Of a DNA stretch of 64,000 nt, positions 1-9,063 are shown one piece after another. Source of the stretch: an uncultured Novosphingobium sp. GTDB lineage: Bacteria > Pseudomonadota > Alphaproteobacteria > Sphingomonadales > Sphingomonadaceae. Numbering within the stretch: position 1 is the stretch's first letter; each line of letters begins with the position of its first letter. The stretch lies in NCBI GenBank assembly GCA_937996535.1, contig CALKVF010000006.1, positions 1 through 64,000 on the forward strand, written 5' to 3'. Under the pieces are notes generated by a model. The model was not told the origin of the DNA, did no database searches, and worked only from the letters and a program-made list of their open reading frames with translations. Both the position numbers and the translations under genes were made by a program.

Positions 1-110
1 TGATGATGATGAGCCCGACGATCGTGTCGCTGCCTTTCAAGCTGCTGCTGTTCGTGCTGGTCGATGGCTGGGCGCTGCTGATGGGCAGCCTCGCTGCAAG
101 TTTCGGGTGA
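1..110 (+). CDS. fliP: Flagellar export-gate protein FliP, C-terminal end
   Basis: Only the last 35 codons before TGA are inside the window. They contain [15 protein letters not shown], the well-known end of FliP, an inner-membrane subunit of the flagellar type III export gate. The gene is followed after 6 bases by fliQ, the usual fliP-fliQ-fliR order, which supports the call. The rest of the gene lies upstream of the window. Confidence 0.85.
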   Translation, partial: MMMSPTIVSLPFKLLLFVLVDGWALLMGSLAASFG

Positions 111-116
111 TACGCG

Positions 117-389
117 ATGGACGATACCGCATCCCTCCTGTCACTGGCTGACCGTATGCTGTGGGTGACCGCACTGGTCGCCGCCCCGGTTTTGCTTGCC
201 AGTCTTGCCGTCGGCCTTGTCGTTGGGATCATCCAGGCGGCCACCTCGGTCAACGAACAGACGCTGACCTTCGTGCCCAAGCTCGCGGTTATCGCGTTGG
301 TGCTGGTGGTGTTCGGGGCCTCGATGCTGGGGCTGGTCGGCGATTTCATGCAGGAAATCTTCGCCCAGATCGCCGGGATCACTCAGTGA
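117..389 (+). CDS. fliQ: Flagellar export-gate protein FliQ
   Basis: This 90-residue protein has two hydrophobic hairpin helices and the FliQ signature GIIQAATSVNEQTLTFVPKL around residues 37-56. FliQ packs around FliP and FliR to form the membrane gate through which flagellar rod, hook and filament subunits pass. The length is typical of the family. Its TGA overlaps the GTG start of fliR by three bases, so the two are probably translationally coupled. Confidence 0.97.
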   Translation: MDDTASLLSLADRMLWVTALVAAPVLLASLAVGLVVGIIQAATSVNEQTLTFVPKLAVIALVLVVFGASMLGLVGDFMQEIFAQIAGITQ

Positions 390-1168
390 TCCAGCTCGAT
401 TTCGGGTTCGGCGCAGTCGAGGGCGAGCTGTGGCGGCTGGTCTTCGTGATGACCCGGATCGGCGCCGCGCTGCTGCCCGCGCCGTTCTTTGGCGCGGCCG
501 CGGTGCCGATGCAGCTGCGCGTGGCGATCAGCGCCGCGATCGCGGTGCTGGTCTGCGGCTGGGTGCCGGTCCAGACCCCGGCCCAGCTGATCTCGCTTGC
601 GGGGCTGCTGGCAGTGGCGGGCGAAGTGCTGGTCGGCCTCGCGCTCGGCTTTGTGCTGCAATTGTCCTTCGCCGCGCCGATCATTGCCGCCGAACAGATC
701 GGCGGGGCGATGGGCATGTCGATCGCCACGACCTCCGACCCGCTGAGCGGCGCGCACTCGCCCGCGCTCGGGCAATATTTCACCGTGCTGCTCTCGGTCA
801 TCTTCCTCGGCCTTGGCGGGCACCTCACCTGGCTGCACCTTGTGATTGACAGCTACGGCGCCCTGCCGCCGGGCGCAGCGTGGCTTTCGCCCGCAAAGCT
901 GGAGATGATCGCCGGCTTCGCCGCGCAGATGTTCGTCGCCGCCGTCGCCATCGCGCTCCCGGTCACGCTGGTCCTGCTGCTGGTCCAGCTGGTTTCGGGC
1001 GTGCTCAGCCGCTCGGCCCCGGCGCTCAACCTGTTTTCGCTGGGCCTGCCCGCCGGCGTCCTCGCCGGGATCGCCGCCCTGATCGCCGCCGCCCCGCTGG
1101 TCGCCGAGCAGTTCGCCGACCTCTCCGCCGAAGCCCTGACCCACGTTGAAATGGTGATCGCGCGGTGA
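386..1168 (+). CDS. fliR: Flagellar export-gate protein FliR
   Basis: The frame opens further upstream, but the likely start is the GTG at 386, which overlaps the fliQ stop (GTGA) and gives 260 residues, the normal FliR length. The protein is almost entirely hydrophobic with about six membrane segments and has the family stretch AAEQIGGAMGMSIATTSDP. FliR completes the FliP5-Q4-R1 export gate in the inner membrane. Its TGA overlaps the GTG of flhB in the same way, which keeps fliQ, fliR and flhB as one coupled unit. Confidence 0.95.
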   Translation: MIQLDFGFGAVEGELWRLVFVMTRIGAALLPAPFFGAAAVPMQLRVAISAAIAVLVCGWVPVQTPAQLISLAGLLAVAGEVLVGLALGFVLQLSFAAPIIAAEQIGGAMGMSIATTSDPLSGAHSPALGQYFTVLLSVIFLGLGGHLTWLHLVIDSYGALPPGAAWLSPAKLEMIAGFAAQMFVAAVAIALPVTLVLLLVQLVSGVLSRSAPALNLFSLGLPAGVLAGIAALIAAAPLVAEQFADLSAEALTHVEMVIAR

Positions 1169-2298
1169 GCGAGGAAAAGACGCTAGCCCCAACCGAAAAG
1201 CGCAAACGCGACGCCGCCCTCAAGGGAGACGTGCTGCGCTCGCGCGAACTGGCCACGGCAGTTGCGGTGCTGGTGGGCGCGGCTTGGCTCAAGTTCGCGG
1301 GGCCGTGGCTGCTCCAGGCCCTGGCCCAAGGCGCCCGCGCAGGGCTCACCTGGGACCGCGCCGCGATCGAGGATTTCTCGCCTGGCAAGGCCGCCGCCAT
1401 GCTCGCCTGGACGGTGCTGCCGCCGGTGCTGCTGCTCGCCGGCAGCGTGATGCTGGCGGTCACCGGATCACAGATCGGCCTTGCTGACGGGCGCTGGGTT
1501 GGCGCCAACCTTGCGCCCAAACCATCGCGCCTCAACCCGCTGCCGGGGTTGCAGCGGATGTTCGGGCTCAACGGCTGGATCGAGGTCGGCAAGGGGCTGG
1601 CGAAAGTCGGCCTGCTCGGTGCGATCGCCTATAGCTGGAGCCGCAGCCACCTGGCCGATCTCCTCGGGCTGGGGCGCGGGGCTTCGCTGCACGGCCAGCT
1701 GGCGCTTGCCTGGGAGGCGCTGACCAGCCTGATGTTCCTGCTCGCCGGCGGGCTCGGCGTGATCGCACTGATCGATTTTCCGATCCAGTGGCTGCGCCGC
1801 TATCTGCGGCTGCGGATGAGCCAGCAGGAAATGCGCGACGAGCACAAGGAAAGCGAAGGCTCGCCCGAGAAGAAGGCCGCGATCCGCTCGCGCCAGCGCC
1901 AGTTCGCCAGCGGCGCGGTGGCCAAGGCCATGCGCGAGGCGCAGTTCGTTCTGACCAACCCGACCCACTTCTCGGTAGCGATGGCCTATGATCCGGCCAA
2001 GGCCTCGGCGCCGATCGTGCTGGCCAAGGGACGCGGCGAAAAGGCGCTGGCAATGCGCGAACTCGCCGCCGAACACGGCGTGCCGACGCTGGAATATCCC
2101 GCGCTGGCGCGTTCGGTCTATTTCACCACGCGCGAGAACCAGGTGATCCGCGAGGAGCTTTACGGCGCCGTTGCCGCGGTGCTGGCCTTCGTCTTCTCGC
2201 TCAAGCGCGGCGAGCGTCCGCGCAGCCCCGCGATCGAGGTGCCGATCGCCCTGCGCTTCGACACCGAAGGACGGCTTGACCCCCGGGCAAGTGCTTAA
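1165..2298 (+). CDS. flhB: Flagellar export switch protein FlhB
   Basis: This 377-residue protein has an N-terminal membrane part with about four helices and a cytoplasmic tail. The tail carries the self-cleavage motif N265-P266-T267-H268, where FlhB cuts itself to switch export from hook to filament subunits. The N-terminal pattern (EEKTLAPTEKRKRDA) is typical. It starts at a GTG overlapping fliR. The length fits the family. Nothing suggests loss of function. Confidence 0.97.
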   Translation: MSEEKTLAPTEKRKRDAALKGDVLRSRELATAVAVLVGAAWLKFAGPWLLQALAQGARAGLTWDRAAIEDFSPGKAAAMLAWTVLPPVLLLAGSVMLAVTGSQIGLADGRWVGANLAPKPSRLNPLPGLQRMFGLNGWIEVGKGLAKVGLLGAIAYSWSRSHLADLLGLGRGASLHGQLALAWEALTSLMFLLAGGLGVIALIDFPIQWLRRYLRLRMSQQEMRDEHKESEGSPEKKAAIRSRQRQFASGAVAKAMREAQFVLTNPTHFSVAMAYDPAKASAPIVLAKGRGEKALAMRELAAEHGVPTLEYPALARSVYFTTRENQVIREELYGAVAAVLAFVFSLKRGERPRSPAIEVPIALRFDTEGRLDPRASA

Positions 2299-2304
2299 CT
2301 TGCC
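2286..2304 (+). terminator. Hairpin over the flhB stop codon
   Basis: Seven-base arms GGCAAGT and ACTTGCC flank a five-base loop; the flhB TAA lies inside. There is no clear T-run after it, so it may slow or partly stop transcription between the export genes and fliD rather than end it. Confidence 0.35.
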
Positions 2305-2328
2305 GCCCCGTCTGCCGTCCTGATAGCC

Positions 2329-3753
2329 ATGACCACGACCTCGGCCACCAGTTCCATCGTCTCGACCCTTGGCGCGGGCAGCGGGATCGACATGGCCGCG
2401 CTCGCGACCAGCTTGGCCAATGCGCAGTTCGCCAACCGGATCGATCGCAACACCACCCGCGCCGATACGGTCGATCGCCAGATTTCCGCTGCCTCGACGC
2501 TCAAGAGCCAGCTGCTCCAGCTGACCACCTCGGTGGGCGACCGGGTGCGCAGCGGCGATCTTTCGGCTCAGCCCACCATTGCCAACAGCGCCGTAGCCGT
2601 CGCCACGCGCGGCATTGCCAGCGGCAGTGGCAGTTACAGCCTTGAAGTCAGCGCACTGGCCGCGCCGCAAGTGCTGACCAGCCCGGCCTATGCCTCGGCC
2701 ACCAGCGCGGCGGGATCGGGCACGCTGACCCTGCGCTTCGGCACGATGTCGGACGGCGTCTTTACCGCCACGGCCGATCGCGCGGCGCCCGAAATCACCA
2801 TTCCCAGCGGGGCGACGCTCAGTGATGTCGCCCGCGCAATCAACGCGGCGGGCACCGGGGTTTCGGCCTATGTCGCCAGCGGCGCAGACGGCGCGCGGCT
2901 GATGTTCAAGGGGCAGGAAGGCGCGGCCAATGCCTTTGTGGTTGAAACCATCCCGGGCACGGGCGGCGAAGCCCTTGCCAATCTCGCCTGGACGCCTGCG
3001 GGGGATGCCGCCCGCCAGCTTGGCACCGCCGCCAATGCCACCTTCAAGCTCGACGGGCTGGAAATGACCAGCGCCTCCAACACGCTGACCGAGATCGTCC
3101 CCGGGCTCAATCTCAAGCTGACCGGCAAGAACGTCGGCGCGCCGACCCAGATCGGCTTCAGCGACACCGCCAGCGCGGTCACCACCTTCATGCAGGATCT
3201 GACCTCGGCGCTCAACGAACTGGTCGCCACGCTCAACGCCGATGTCGATCCCAAGAGCGGCGATCTCGCCCGCGACGATGGCGCGCGTGCGCTGCGCCGC
3301 GCGATGTCACAGCTGGCCGGCACCGTGATCATGCCCAATGCCGCAGCCGGCCAGCCCAGGACGCTGGCAGACCTTGGCCTTGCCACCGAACGCGGCGGCA
3401 CCTTCCGGCTCGACACCACCCGGCTTTCGGCCTCGGTCAAGAGCGCGCCCGCCGCGGTTAGCGCGATGTTCACCACCGGGTTCGACGGGGTCTATTCCAC
3501 GCTCGACAAGCTGGGGCGCAGCATGTCCGCCGCCAGCGATCCCGGATCGCTCGCCGGTTCGCTCGCGCGGCTGACCAAGCAGAAAACCACGCTCGCCACC
3601 GAAAAGACCGATCTGGCCGACAAGCAGGAAAAGCTGCGCCAGCAGCTCGCCACCCGCTTTGCCGGAGTCGATACCCGGGTCAGCGCATCGCAATCCACTC
3701 TGACGTTCCTGAAGGGGCAGATCGCCGCCTGGAACCACACCACCGGGAACTGA
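2329..3753 (+). CDS. fliD: Flagellar filament cap protein FliD
   Basis: This 474-residue protein has the FliD N-terminal pattern (SIVSTLGAGSGIDMAALATSL) and a C-terminal coiled-coil-like stretch (about 415-470: TKQKTTLATEKTDLADKQEK and following). FliD is secreted, forms the cap at the filament tip and helps flagellin fold into place. The middle part is rich in Ala, Thr and Ser, usual for exposed domains that vary between strains. It is followed after one base by fliS, the usual partner order. Confidence 0.93.
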   Translation: MTTTSATSSIVSTLGAGSGIDMAALATSLANAQFANRIDRNTTRADTVDRQISAASTLKSQLLQLTTSVGDRVRSGDLSAQPTIANSAVAVATRGIASGSGSYSLEVSALAAPQVLTSPAYASATSAAGSGTLTLRFGTMSDGVFTATADRAAPEITIPSGATLSDVARAINAAGTGVSAYVASGADGARLMFKGQEGAANAFVVETIPGTGGEALANLAWTPAGDAARQLGTAANATFKLDGLEMTSASNTLTEIVPGLNLKLTGKNVGAPTQIGFSDTASAVTTFMQDLTSALNELVATLNADVDPKSGDLARDDGARALRRAMSQLAGTVIMPNAAAGQPRTLADLGLATERGGTFRLDTTRLSASVKSAPAAVSAMFTTGFDGVYSTLDKLGRSMSAASDPGSLAGSLARLTKQKTTLATEKTDLADKQEKLRQQLATRFAGVDTRVSASQSTLTFLKGQIAAWNHTTGN

Positions 3754-3754
3754 C

Positions 3755-4123
3755 ATGCAGCCCTTCCGCTCCCCCCAGGAAGCCTATCGCCGCGTCGATT
3801 TCGATGCCCGGGTCGCCGGCGCCGATGCCCGCCAGCTGGTCGCGCTGTGCTACGAACAGCTGACCGGCGCGCTCGGCAGCGCGCTCTATGCCGCCGAGAG
3901 CGGCGACAATTATCTCAAGAGCCGGTCGCTGACCCGGGCGCTGTCGGCGCTGACCGCGCTGACCATGGGAATCGATGCCGGCCAGCCGATGGCCCCCGCG
4001 CTCAACCAGCTTTACGAATCGGCGCGACGCGCGGTGCTCGACAGCGTGCTGACGTTCAATTCCAGCGAAATCGGGACGATCCGCAACGACTTCATCGAAA
4101 TCGGACGCGCGATCCTTAATTGA
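3755..4123 (+). CDS. fliS: Flagellin export chaperone FliS
   Basis: This 122-residue, mostly helical protein has the FliS pattern: AYRRVDFDARVAGADARQLV near the N terminus, then ALSALTALTMGID in the middle. FliS binds the C-terminal end of flagellin in the cytoplasm, stops early polymerisation and delivers it to the export gate. It directly follows fliD with one base between them. The length fits the family. Confidence 0.92.
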   Translation: MQPFRSPQEAYRRVDFDARVAGADARQLVALCYEQLTGALGSALYAAESGDNYLKSRSLTRALSALTALTMGIDAGQPMAPALNQLYESARRAVLDSVLTFNSSEIGTIRNDFIEIGRAILN

Positions 4124-4342
4124 TCCGCATGGGCCAAGAAAAAGCATCGGAAGATGAGGCGGGATTCCAAATCTGAAAATACTTCATAATGGATCAATTG
4201 CTTAGACTATTGGACTAGGGGTTTTTCCTTATGTCGATAAGTGACGAATTTTACTGTGTTTATATCAGGATTGGGGAGATTGGTCCGATAATGGATCTAA
4301 CTCAGGCTTATTCCCTATGCAAAAGCCAGTAAGGTTAACCCC
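4124..4342. other. AT-rich intergenic region upstream of the LuxR-type regulator
   Basis: About 220 bases without a gene, much richer in A and T than the flanks, especially 4160-4270. It separates the flagellar operon from the regulator gene and very probably carries the regulator promoter. I could not pick one convincing -35/-10 pair. Confidence 0.4.
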
Positions 4343-4945
4343 ATGACTAACCACGCTAACCTTATCCTCGTTGACAGTGACTTCCGGCGCCGGGCCGCGA
4401 TCTCGCATCTGCTGTCCGAAACCGGCATCCACGTCGAACCGTTCGAGGATCTCGATGAACTGGTCACGCGCTGGCCGCGCGAAGGCGTCATCTTCGTTTA
4501 CGACGATGGCCAGATCGTGGGCCGGATGATCGAACGGATGACGGATGCGGGCAACTGGCTCCCGGTCATTGCTTTTGCCGAAAGCCCTTCGACCACCCAG
4601 GTGGTCCAAGCTGTGCTCGCGGGCGCAATCGATTATCTAGACTGGCAGTTTGGCGAAGCCGAAGTGAAGCAGGCGCTCGTCGTTGCTGAAGAAAGCCACG
4701 GCACCACCGGCTCGGCCCGCCTGCGCGAAGCCATGGCCCGCAGCCGCGTGCAGAAGCTGACCAAGCGCGAGCGCGAAGTGCTGACCGGGGTGGCCGATGG
4801 CCTCTCGAACCGGATGATCGGCGAACGCCTGGCGATCAGCCCGCGCACGGTCGAAATCCACCGCGCCAACATGCTCAACAAGATGGGCGCGAACCACACC
4901 TCCGAAGCGATCCGCATCGCAATCGAAGCGTCGCTGGTCAACTGA
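4343..4945 (+). CDS. LuxR/FixJ-type regulator with an atypical receiver domain
   Basis: This 200-residue protein has an N-terminal receiver-like domain (about 5-120) and a LuxR/GerE helix-turn-helix (about 137-197; LTKREREVLTGVADGLSN). In the receiver the acidic pair D11/D13 and an aspartate at 54/55 are present. The conserved switch Thr/Ser position is A79, and the conserved Lys position (FixJ-type DFIEKPF) reads DYLDWQF with W101. Phosphorylation may therefore be weak or absent. Its place next to the flagellar operon suggests a role in motility or surface behaviour, which is inference. Confidence 0.85.
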   Translation: MTNHANLILVDSDFRRRAAISHLLSETGIHVEPFEDLDELVTRWPREGVIFVYDDGQIVGRMIERMTDAGNWLPVIAFAESPSTTQVVQAVLAGAIDYLDWQFGEAEVKQALVVAEESHGTTGSARLREAMARSRVQKLTKREREVLTGVADGLSNRMIGERLAISPRTVEIHRANMLNKMGANHTSEAIRIAIEASLVN

Positions 4946-4955
4946 TCAAGGCCAA

Positions 4956-4982
4956 GGCCGCTGCCCCCGGCGGGCGGCGGCC
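4956..4982 (+). terminator. Strong GC hairpin after the regulator gene
   Basis: Eleven-base arms pair fully (one G-T pair) around the five-base loop CCGGC, starting 10 bases after the TGA. No T-run follows, but place and strength suit a terminator between this gene and the convergent gene at 5037. Confidence 0.5.
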
Positions 4983-5036
4983 GGCCACCTTGCCGCGCTT
5001 GGCAGTTTGGATCTGCCGCGCGGCCCGCGCCCTCCG

Positions 5037-5489
5037 TTAGTTCAGGCGCAGCGAAGGGCTGGTAAAGCCCATCATGTGTTCCCGCCCCAGATCCAGCGCC
5101 GGGCCGGCCAAAGCCGCCGCCAGCGCGCCGACCAGAGCCAAGGCTGCGGTTTCACCTGTGGCGCTCGCTTCCTCGCAGATGCCTTCGAAGGCGACGGTTG
5201 CCATGTGCGTGCTCGCCGGGCCGTGCGAGAGGATATAGCTTCCCCGCCCTTCGACCAGCGACAGCGCCGCCGACAGGTCTGCGCCCACCGCGATCTGGGA
5301 TTCGATGCGATCAAGGCTCGGCAGGTCGGCCAGCTGGCCGCGCCACGACTTGGGTGCGGCAATCAACAGGGCGTGGGTGGCACGGACCAGCACGCTGGTC
5401 TGCGCCGGTGATGCTGCCGCACAGGCCAGGACCAGATCGGCAAGACAGGCCTGCCAGTTGCGTTCGGATTCATGCTCAAACTGCGTCAT
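5037..5489 (-). CDS. Hypothetical protein, 150 residues
   Basis: The frame is open upstream, but the ATG at 5489 is preceded by an AGGGAG ribosome-binding site on the minus strand, and the extra N-terminal residues upstream look like non-coding translation. The product (starting MTQFEHESERNWQ) is soluble and Ala-rich, probably helical, with no signal peptide and no motif I recognise. It lies between the motility regulator (convergent) and the TonB receptor (same strand, upstream, separated by a terminator). I cannot assign a function. Confidence 0.6.
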   Translation of the reverse strand: MTQFEHESERNWQACLADLVLACAAASPAQTSVLVRATHALLIAAPKSWRGQLADLPSLDRIESQIAVGADLSAALSLVEGRGSYILSHGPASTHMATVAFEGICEEASATGETAALALVGALAAALAGPALDLGREHMMGFTSPSLRLN

Positions 5490-5690
5490 GGGTTCTATAC
5501 TCCCTATGACAGGGATCTCCCTGTTGCCCGGTCGCAAGTCAACGCACCTGCAATTCCGGTTGGCCCAATACGGCACAGCACCTGCCCGCCGCATGAACGT
5601 GTAGGGGGAAGCTTTCACTTTTCCGCAAATGTTGGAAGCAGAATTATCTTTAGGTGCGCCAGCAACGCCTCGAACATGCTTGCGCCGCAT

Positions 5691-5727
5691 AAGAAAGGGG
5701 CCCCGGGTGCCTTGCACCCGGAGCCCC
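5691..5727 (-). terminator. Rho-independent terminator of the TonB receptor gene
   Basis: On the minus strand a 14-base-pair stem with one mismatch and a three-base loop (5697-5727) is followed by TTTCTT. It starts about 40 bases after the receptor stop codon. This is the clearest intrinsic terminator in the window. Confidence 0.8.
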
Positions 5728-5765
5728 AATAAGCATCCCCTCCCAGGTTTGCTTGATAGTTTAGC

Positions 5766-8708
5766 TTAGAACTTCACGCCTGCGGTCAGACCGTAGCGGC
5801 GCGGTTCAAGCGTGAAGAGGTTGGTGTAGTTACCCGAGGACTGGTCGGTCACGTAGAGACCGGTGATCGAGTCCTTGTTGAACAGGTTCTGCACCCATGC
5901 ACGGGCATACCACTTCTTGTCCGGCCCATCGAGCTGGAGCTGGGCGTTCACCTGGGTGAAGGACGGGATTTCATTCACCGCACCACCGAAGATGTTGCCC
6001 ACCGACTTGCCGGTGTAGATGAAGTCCGCACGCGGGGTCAGGGTCATGTCGCCGATCGCGGCGGCATACTGGATGCCGGCCGAGAACTTGTAGTCCGGCG
6101 CACCGGGCAGCTTATGGCCCTTGATGTTGACCGGGATACCCGACGAGTAGACCGTCACGCCGCCCAGAGCTGCCGGATCAACCGCCAGCGGACCAAGTGC
6201 GGTCAGGTTGAACGAACCCGCAGCCGCAGCCGTGAGCGCGCCGCAGACGCTGAACGCACCGGTCGAAGCGATCCCGCCGTCAGCCGGGAAGGCCGCGGTG
6301 TTCTGGAGGCCGGCGCCAGCGCGCAGACCCGGGACGATCCCGTTATTGATGAGCGCGTTGGTCTTGTTGACGAACGAGTTCACCCCGGCAACGTTACCCG
6401 TGTTCGACGCCACGGCGCAGTTCGCACCGTTGGTGATGTCCTTGATGATGACGGCATCGCTGCGGCCAGCACCAAAGTCACGCGGGTTGGACAGCATCTT
6501 GTCCTGCGACACTTCGGTATGCAGGTAGCTGGCGTTCAGGTTGAGCGTCAGCTCCCGGGTCGGGTGCAGCACCGCTTCGGCTTCGAGACCGTAGATCTTG
6601 GCATCGACGTTATCGTTGACCGAGGTACGGGCGACGATGCGCGAAAGCTGCAGACCCTTGTAGTCATAGTAGAAGCCGGTGAGGTTCAGCTGAACCTTGC
6701 CGAAGGTGTTCTTCGAACCCACTTCGAAGGCGTTGACGAATTCCGGGTTGAAGCTTTCCGGAACCGCGAACACCGGCGACAGCGGCGGGTTGATACCACC
6801 CGACTTGTAGCCACGCGAGTACGAGGCATAGAGCAGGTTGTCAGGCGTGATGTTCCAGTCGAGCACCGCACGGCCGGTCCATTCCCCGAACTTCACGTTG
6901 CGAACCTGGAACGGCTGGTTGCCAGCAATGCCGGCGTCCGCGTCGAAGCTCGCGATGAAGGGCGAGGTGTAGGCGTTGGTCGAGTTGAACGGCACCAGGA
7001 AGCTGGCCAGCGTGGTGCGGGCCTTCACGGTCTTGTCGTCGTGGTTGTAACGCAGACCAACCGTCATCTTCAGGCTGTCGTTGAACTTGTAGTAGGCTTC
7101 ACCGAACAGACCGTAGGTCTTGACCTGCATGTCGTCGGTGTTGCTGCGGTAGGTCGGCGTCCCGAGGTAGCCAGCACCGCTCGAGCTGAGCGCACCCACC
7201 AGACCGGTGAAGTAGTCGATCCCGAACGAGTCAACGTAGTAGCTGTTCTCGGTGACGTGGAGCTTGCCGTAGATCCCGCCGAGCAGGAAGTTGAACGGCC
7301 CGTCCCACTTTGACGAGAGGATCGCTTCTGCGGTCCAGCTGGTCTGGAACTGGTCCGAACGGTCGAAGTCCTGCGGGGTCATGCCGCAGGACTTGTGGCC
7401 GCCGAACACGCCGGTGCCGGTTTCTTCCGGCAGCGAGGTGCAGAGCACGCCGGTCGGGCCATTCGGGATCAGCGCGTTGGCAACCGGGGTCAGCACTGCT
7501 GCCAGACCCGCGCCGCCAGCACCGCCAGCCAGAGCGGCCAGCGTGGTCAGACCGGGGGTGAAGACCGCGCGGTTCTGAACCGAGTTGTTGTAGTCCTGGC
7601 TCGAGTCCAGATCGACCTTCTGGTAGTTGCCGCTGACCTTCAGGCTGAGGCCGCTGCCCAGATCCTGATCGATCGAGCCCTGCGCGATCCATTCCTGGGT
7701 GTAGTAGCTCGGCTTGGTGTCGGTGTTGACCGTGCGGAAGTCAGCCGGATTGGTGACGCCGGCATAAGGATCGGCGCCATAGATCGAGCCCAGCGCCAGC
7801 GACGTCGGCAGACCCTGCGTGGCAAAGAACTGCTGCGAGGTCAGCACACCGACGAACGTGGTGTTGGAGTTGGTCATCGAGAAATCGCGGCGGGCATTCA
7901 AGCAGCCCAGCACGCCGGTCGGGTCGCGCTGGCACATCTGCTTCTGGATGCGCATGCGGCTGTCTTTTTCGTGGAAGTACTGCGCCATCAGGTCGATGGT
8001 GGTGCCGCTGGTCGGTTCGATGCGAACCGAGCCGCGCAGACCGTACATGTCACGATCGTCGATCTTCGAATTGTCGAACAGGTTGGTCGTGTAGCCATCG
8101 CGGTTCAGGTAGAACCCGGCGAGGCGCACAGCAGCAACATCGCCGATCGGGGCATTGACCATGCCCTTGACCTTGACGCCGTTGTAGTTGCCGTATTCGG
8201 CTTCGGCGCTGGCCGCGAGGCCCGACATGCTGGGACGTGCGGTGCGGAAGTTGACCACGCCCGAGGTCGCGTTCCGGCCGAACAGGGTGCCCTGCGGACC
8301 ACGCAGAACTTCGATCTGGCCGAGATCATAGAACTCGCCCTCGAAGATGCGGGTGCCGAACAGCGGCGCGTCGTTCATGTGGATTGCGGTGGCGCTGTCG
8401 CAGGTCACGCCCACGCAAAGGTCGCCGATGCCGCGGATCGTGAAGCTGGCGCTGGTGAAGTTGGTCTTGGTGAAGGTGACGTTCGGAAGGGTCAGCTGCA
8501 GGTCAGACGTGTTCTTGATCTGCTGCTTTTCCAGGGCTTCCGAGCTGAACGCGCTGACCGCGATCGGCACGTCCTGAAGCTTTTCAGCGGTACGCTGGGC
8601 GGTGACGACGATGACGTCGGAATCACCGGTGTTGGCATTCTGCGCATAGGCAGGGAATGCAAAAGCGCTGGCACATACGGTTGCCAGCAGGGTCAGTTTA
8701 CCCCTCAT
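5766..8708 (-). CDS. TonB-dependent outer-membrane receptor
   Basis: The chosen ATG at 8708 has a GAGGAGAG site upstream and opens a clear signal peptide (MRGKLTLLATVCASAFAFPAYAQ), giving 980 residues. A TonB-box-like segment (DVIVVTAQR) is followed by a plug domain (about 35-150: EKLQDVPIAVSAFS, FTIRGIG, IEVLRGPQGTLFGRNA) and a long beta-barrel ending in Phe (TAGVKF). Such receptors import scarce substrates across the outer membrane with energy from TonB-ExbBD. The substrate cannot be read from the sequence. It is a single gene with its own promoter and terminator. A link to the aromatic cluster downstream is possible but not shown. Confidence 0.95.
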   Translation of the reverse strand: MRGKLTLLATVCASAFAFPAYAQNANTGDSDVIVVTAQRTAEKLQDVPIAVSAFSSEALEKQQIKNTSDLQLTLPNVTFTKTNFTSASFTIRGIGDLCVGVTCDSATAIHMNDAPLFGTRIFEGEFYDLGQIEVLRGPQGTLFGRNATSGVVNFRTARPSMSGLAASAEAEYGNYNGVKVKGMVNAPIGDVAAVRLAGFYLNRDGYTTNLFDNSKIDDRDMYGLRGSVRIEPTSGTTIDLMAQYFHEKDSRMRIQKQMCQRDPTGVLGCLNARRDFSMTNSNTTFVGVLTSQQFFATQGLPTSLALGSIYGADPYAGVTNPADFRTVNTDTKPSYYTQEWIAQGSIDQDLGSGLSLKVSGNYQKVDLDSSQDYNNSVQNRAVFTPGLTTLAALAGGAGGAGLAAVLTPVANALIPNGPTGVLCTSLPEETGTGVFGGHKSCGMTPQDFDRSDQFQTSWTAEAILSSKWDGPFNFLLGGIYGKLHVTENSYYVDSFGIDYFTGLVGALSSSGAGYLGTPTYRSNTDDMQVKTYGLFGEAYYKFNDSLKMTVGLRYNHDDKTVKARTTLASFLVPFNSTNAYTSPFIASFDADAGIAGNQPFQVRNVKFGEWTGRAVLDWNITPDNLLYASYSRGYKSGGINPPLSPVFAVPESFNPEFVNAFEVGSKNTFGKVQLNLTGFYYDYKGLQLSRIVARTSVNDNVDAKIYGLEAEAVLHPTRELTLNLNASYLHTEVSQDKMLSNPRDFGAGRSDAVIIKDITNGANCAVASNTGNVAGVNSFVNKTNALINNGIVPGLRAGAGLQNTAAFPADGGIASTGAFSVCGALTAAAAGSFNLTALGPLAVDPAALGGVTVYSSGIPVNIKGHKLPGAPDYKFSAGIQYAAAIGDMTLTPRADFIYTGKSVGNIFGGAVNEIPSFTQVNAQLQLDGPDKKWYARAWVQNLFNKDSITGLYVTDQSSGNYTNLFTLEPRRYGLTAGVKF

Positions 8709-8760
8709 CAGCCCTCTCTCCTCGTTTTGCCCGCACCTTTTTCGGGCGGTTGCGAAAGGG

Positions 8761-8789
8761 AGTAGAACACCATGCGGAGCGATTGACAA
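8761..8789 (-). promoter_or_regulatory. Likely promoter of the TonB receptor gene
   Basis: On the minus strand TTGTCA (8784-8789) and TCTACT (8761-8766) are separated by exactly 17 bases; five and four of six positions match the sigma-70 consensus. The predicted start of transcription lies about 45 bases before the ATG. Confidence 0.5.
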
Positions 8790-9063
8790 CCGCTTTTAAT
8801 CGATCCCCTAAAACCCTCCGATTCCGTAGCGAAACTGCCACACTAGCCACACTTTATCCCCAGACGGGGTTACCCGATTGTGGCTTTTCCGCCGCGGTTT
8901 TCGGCATCCCGGATTCTGCGCAATCCAAACGCCGCTATGCCGCGCGCGAACTTTGGCCGGCAAACGCGCCGCCCGCGCGTGCGAAGCCGGTTGCGCGGGC
9001 GCGGACGCCTGTGCCAAAGGGCGCGGATTGACCCCTTTCAATTCGGCACGGGATATTCAGGCA
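8790..9063. other. Intergenic region between the divergent TonB receptor and NDUFA9-like genes
   Basis: About 270 bases with no credible gene. It must hold the promoter of the gene at 9064. A TTATCCCCA near 8850 resembles a DnaA box with one mismatch but stands alone, so I do not call an origin. Confidence 0.4.

Noticed and set aside
7395..8765. Plus-strand frame of 456 codons opposite the TonB receptor
   Set aside because: Antisense shadow; no start site, no domain and an odd composition.
8845..8860. DnaA-box-like TTATCCCCA as part of an origin
   Set aside because: It is a single site with a mismatch and no further boxes or AT-rich unwinding region.
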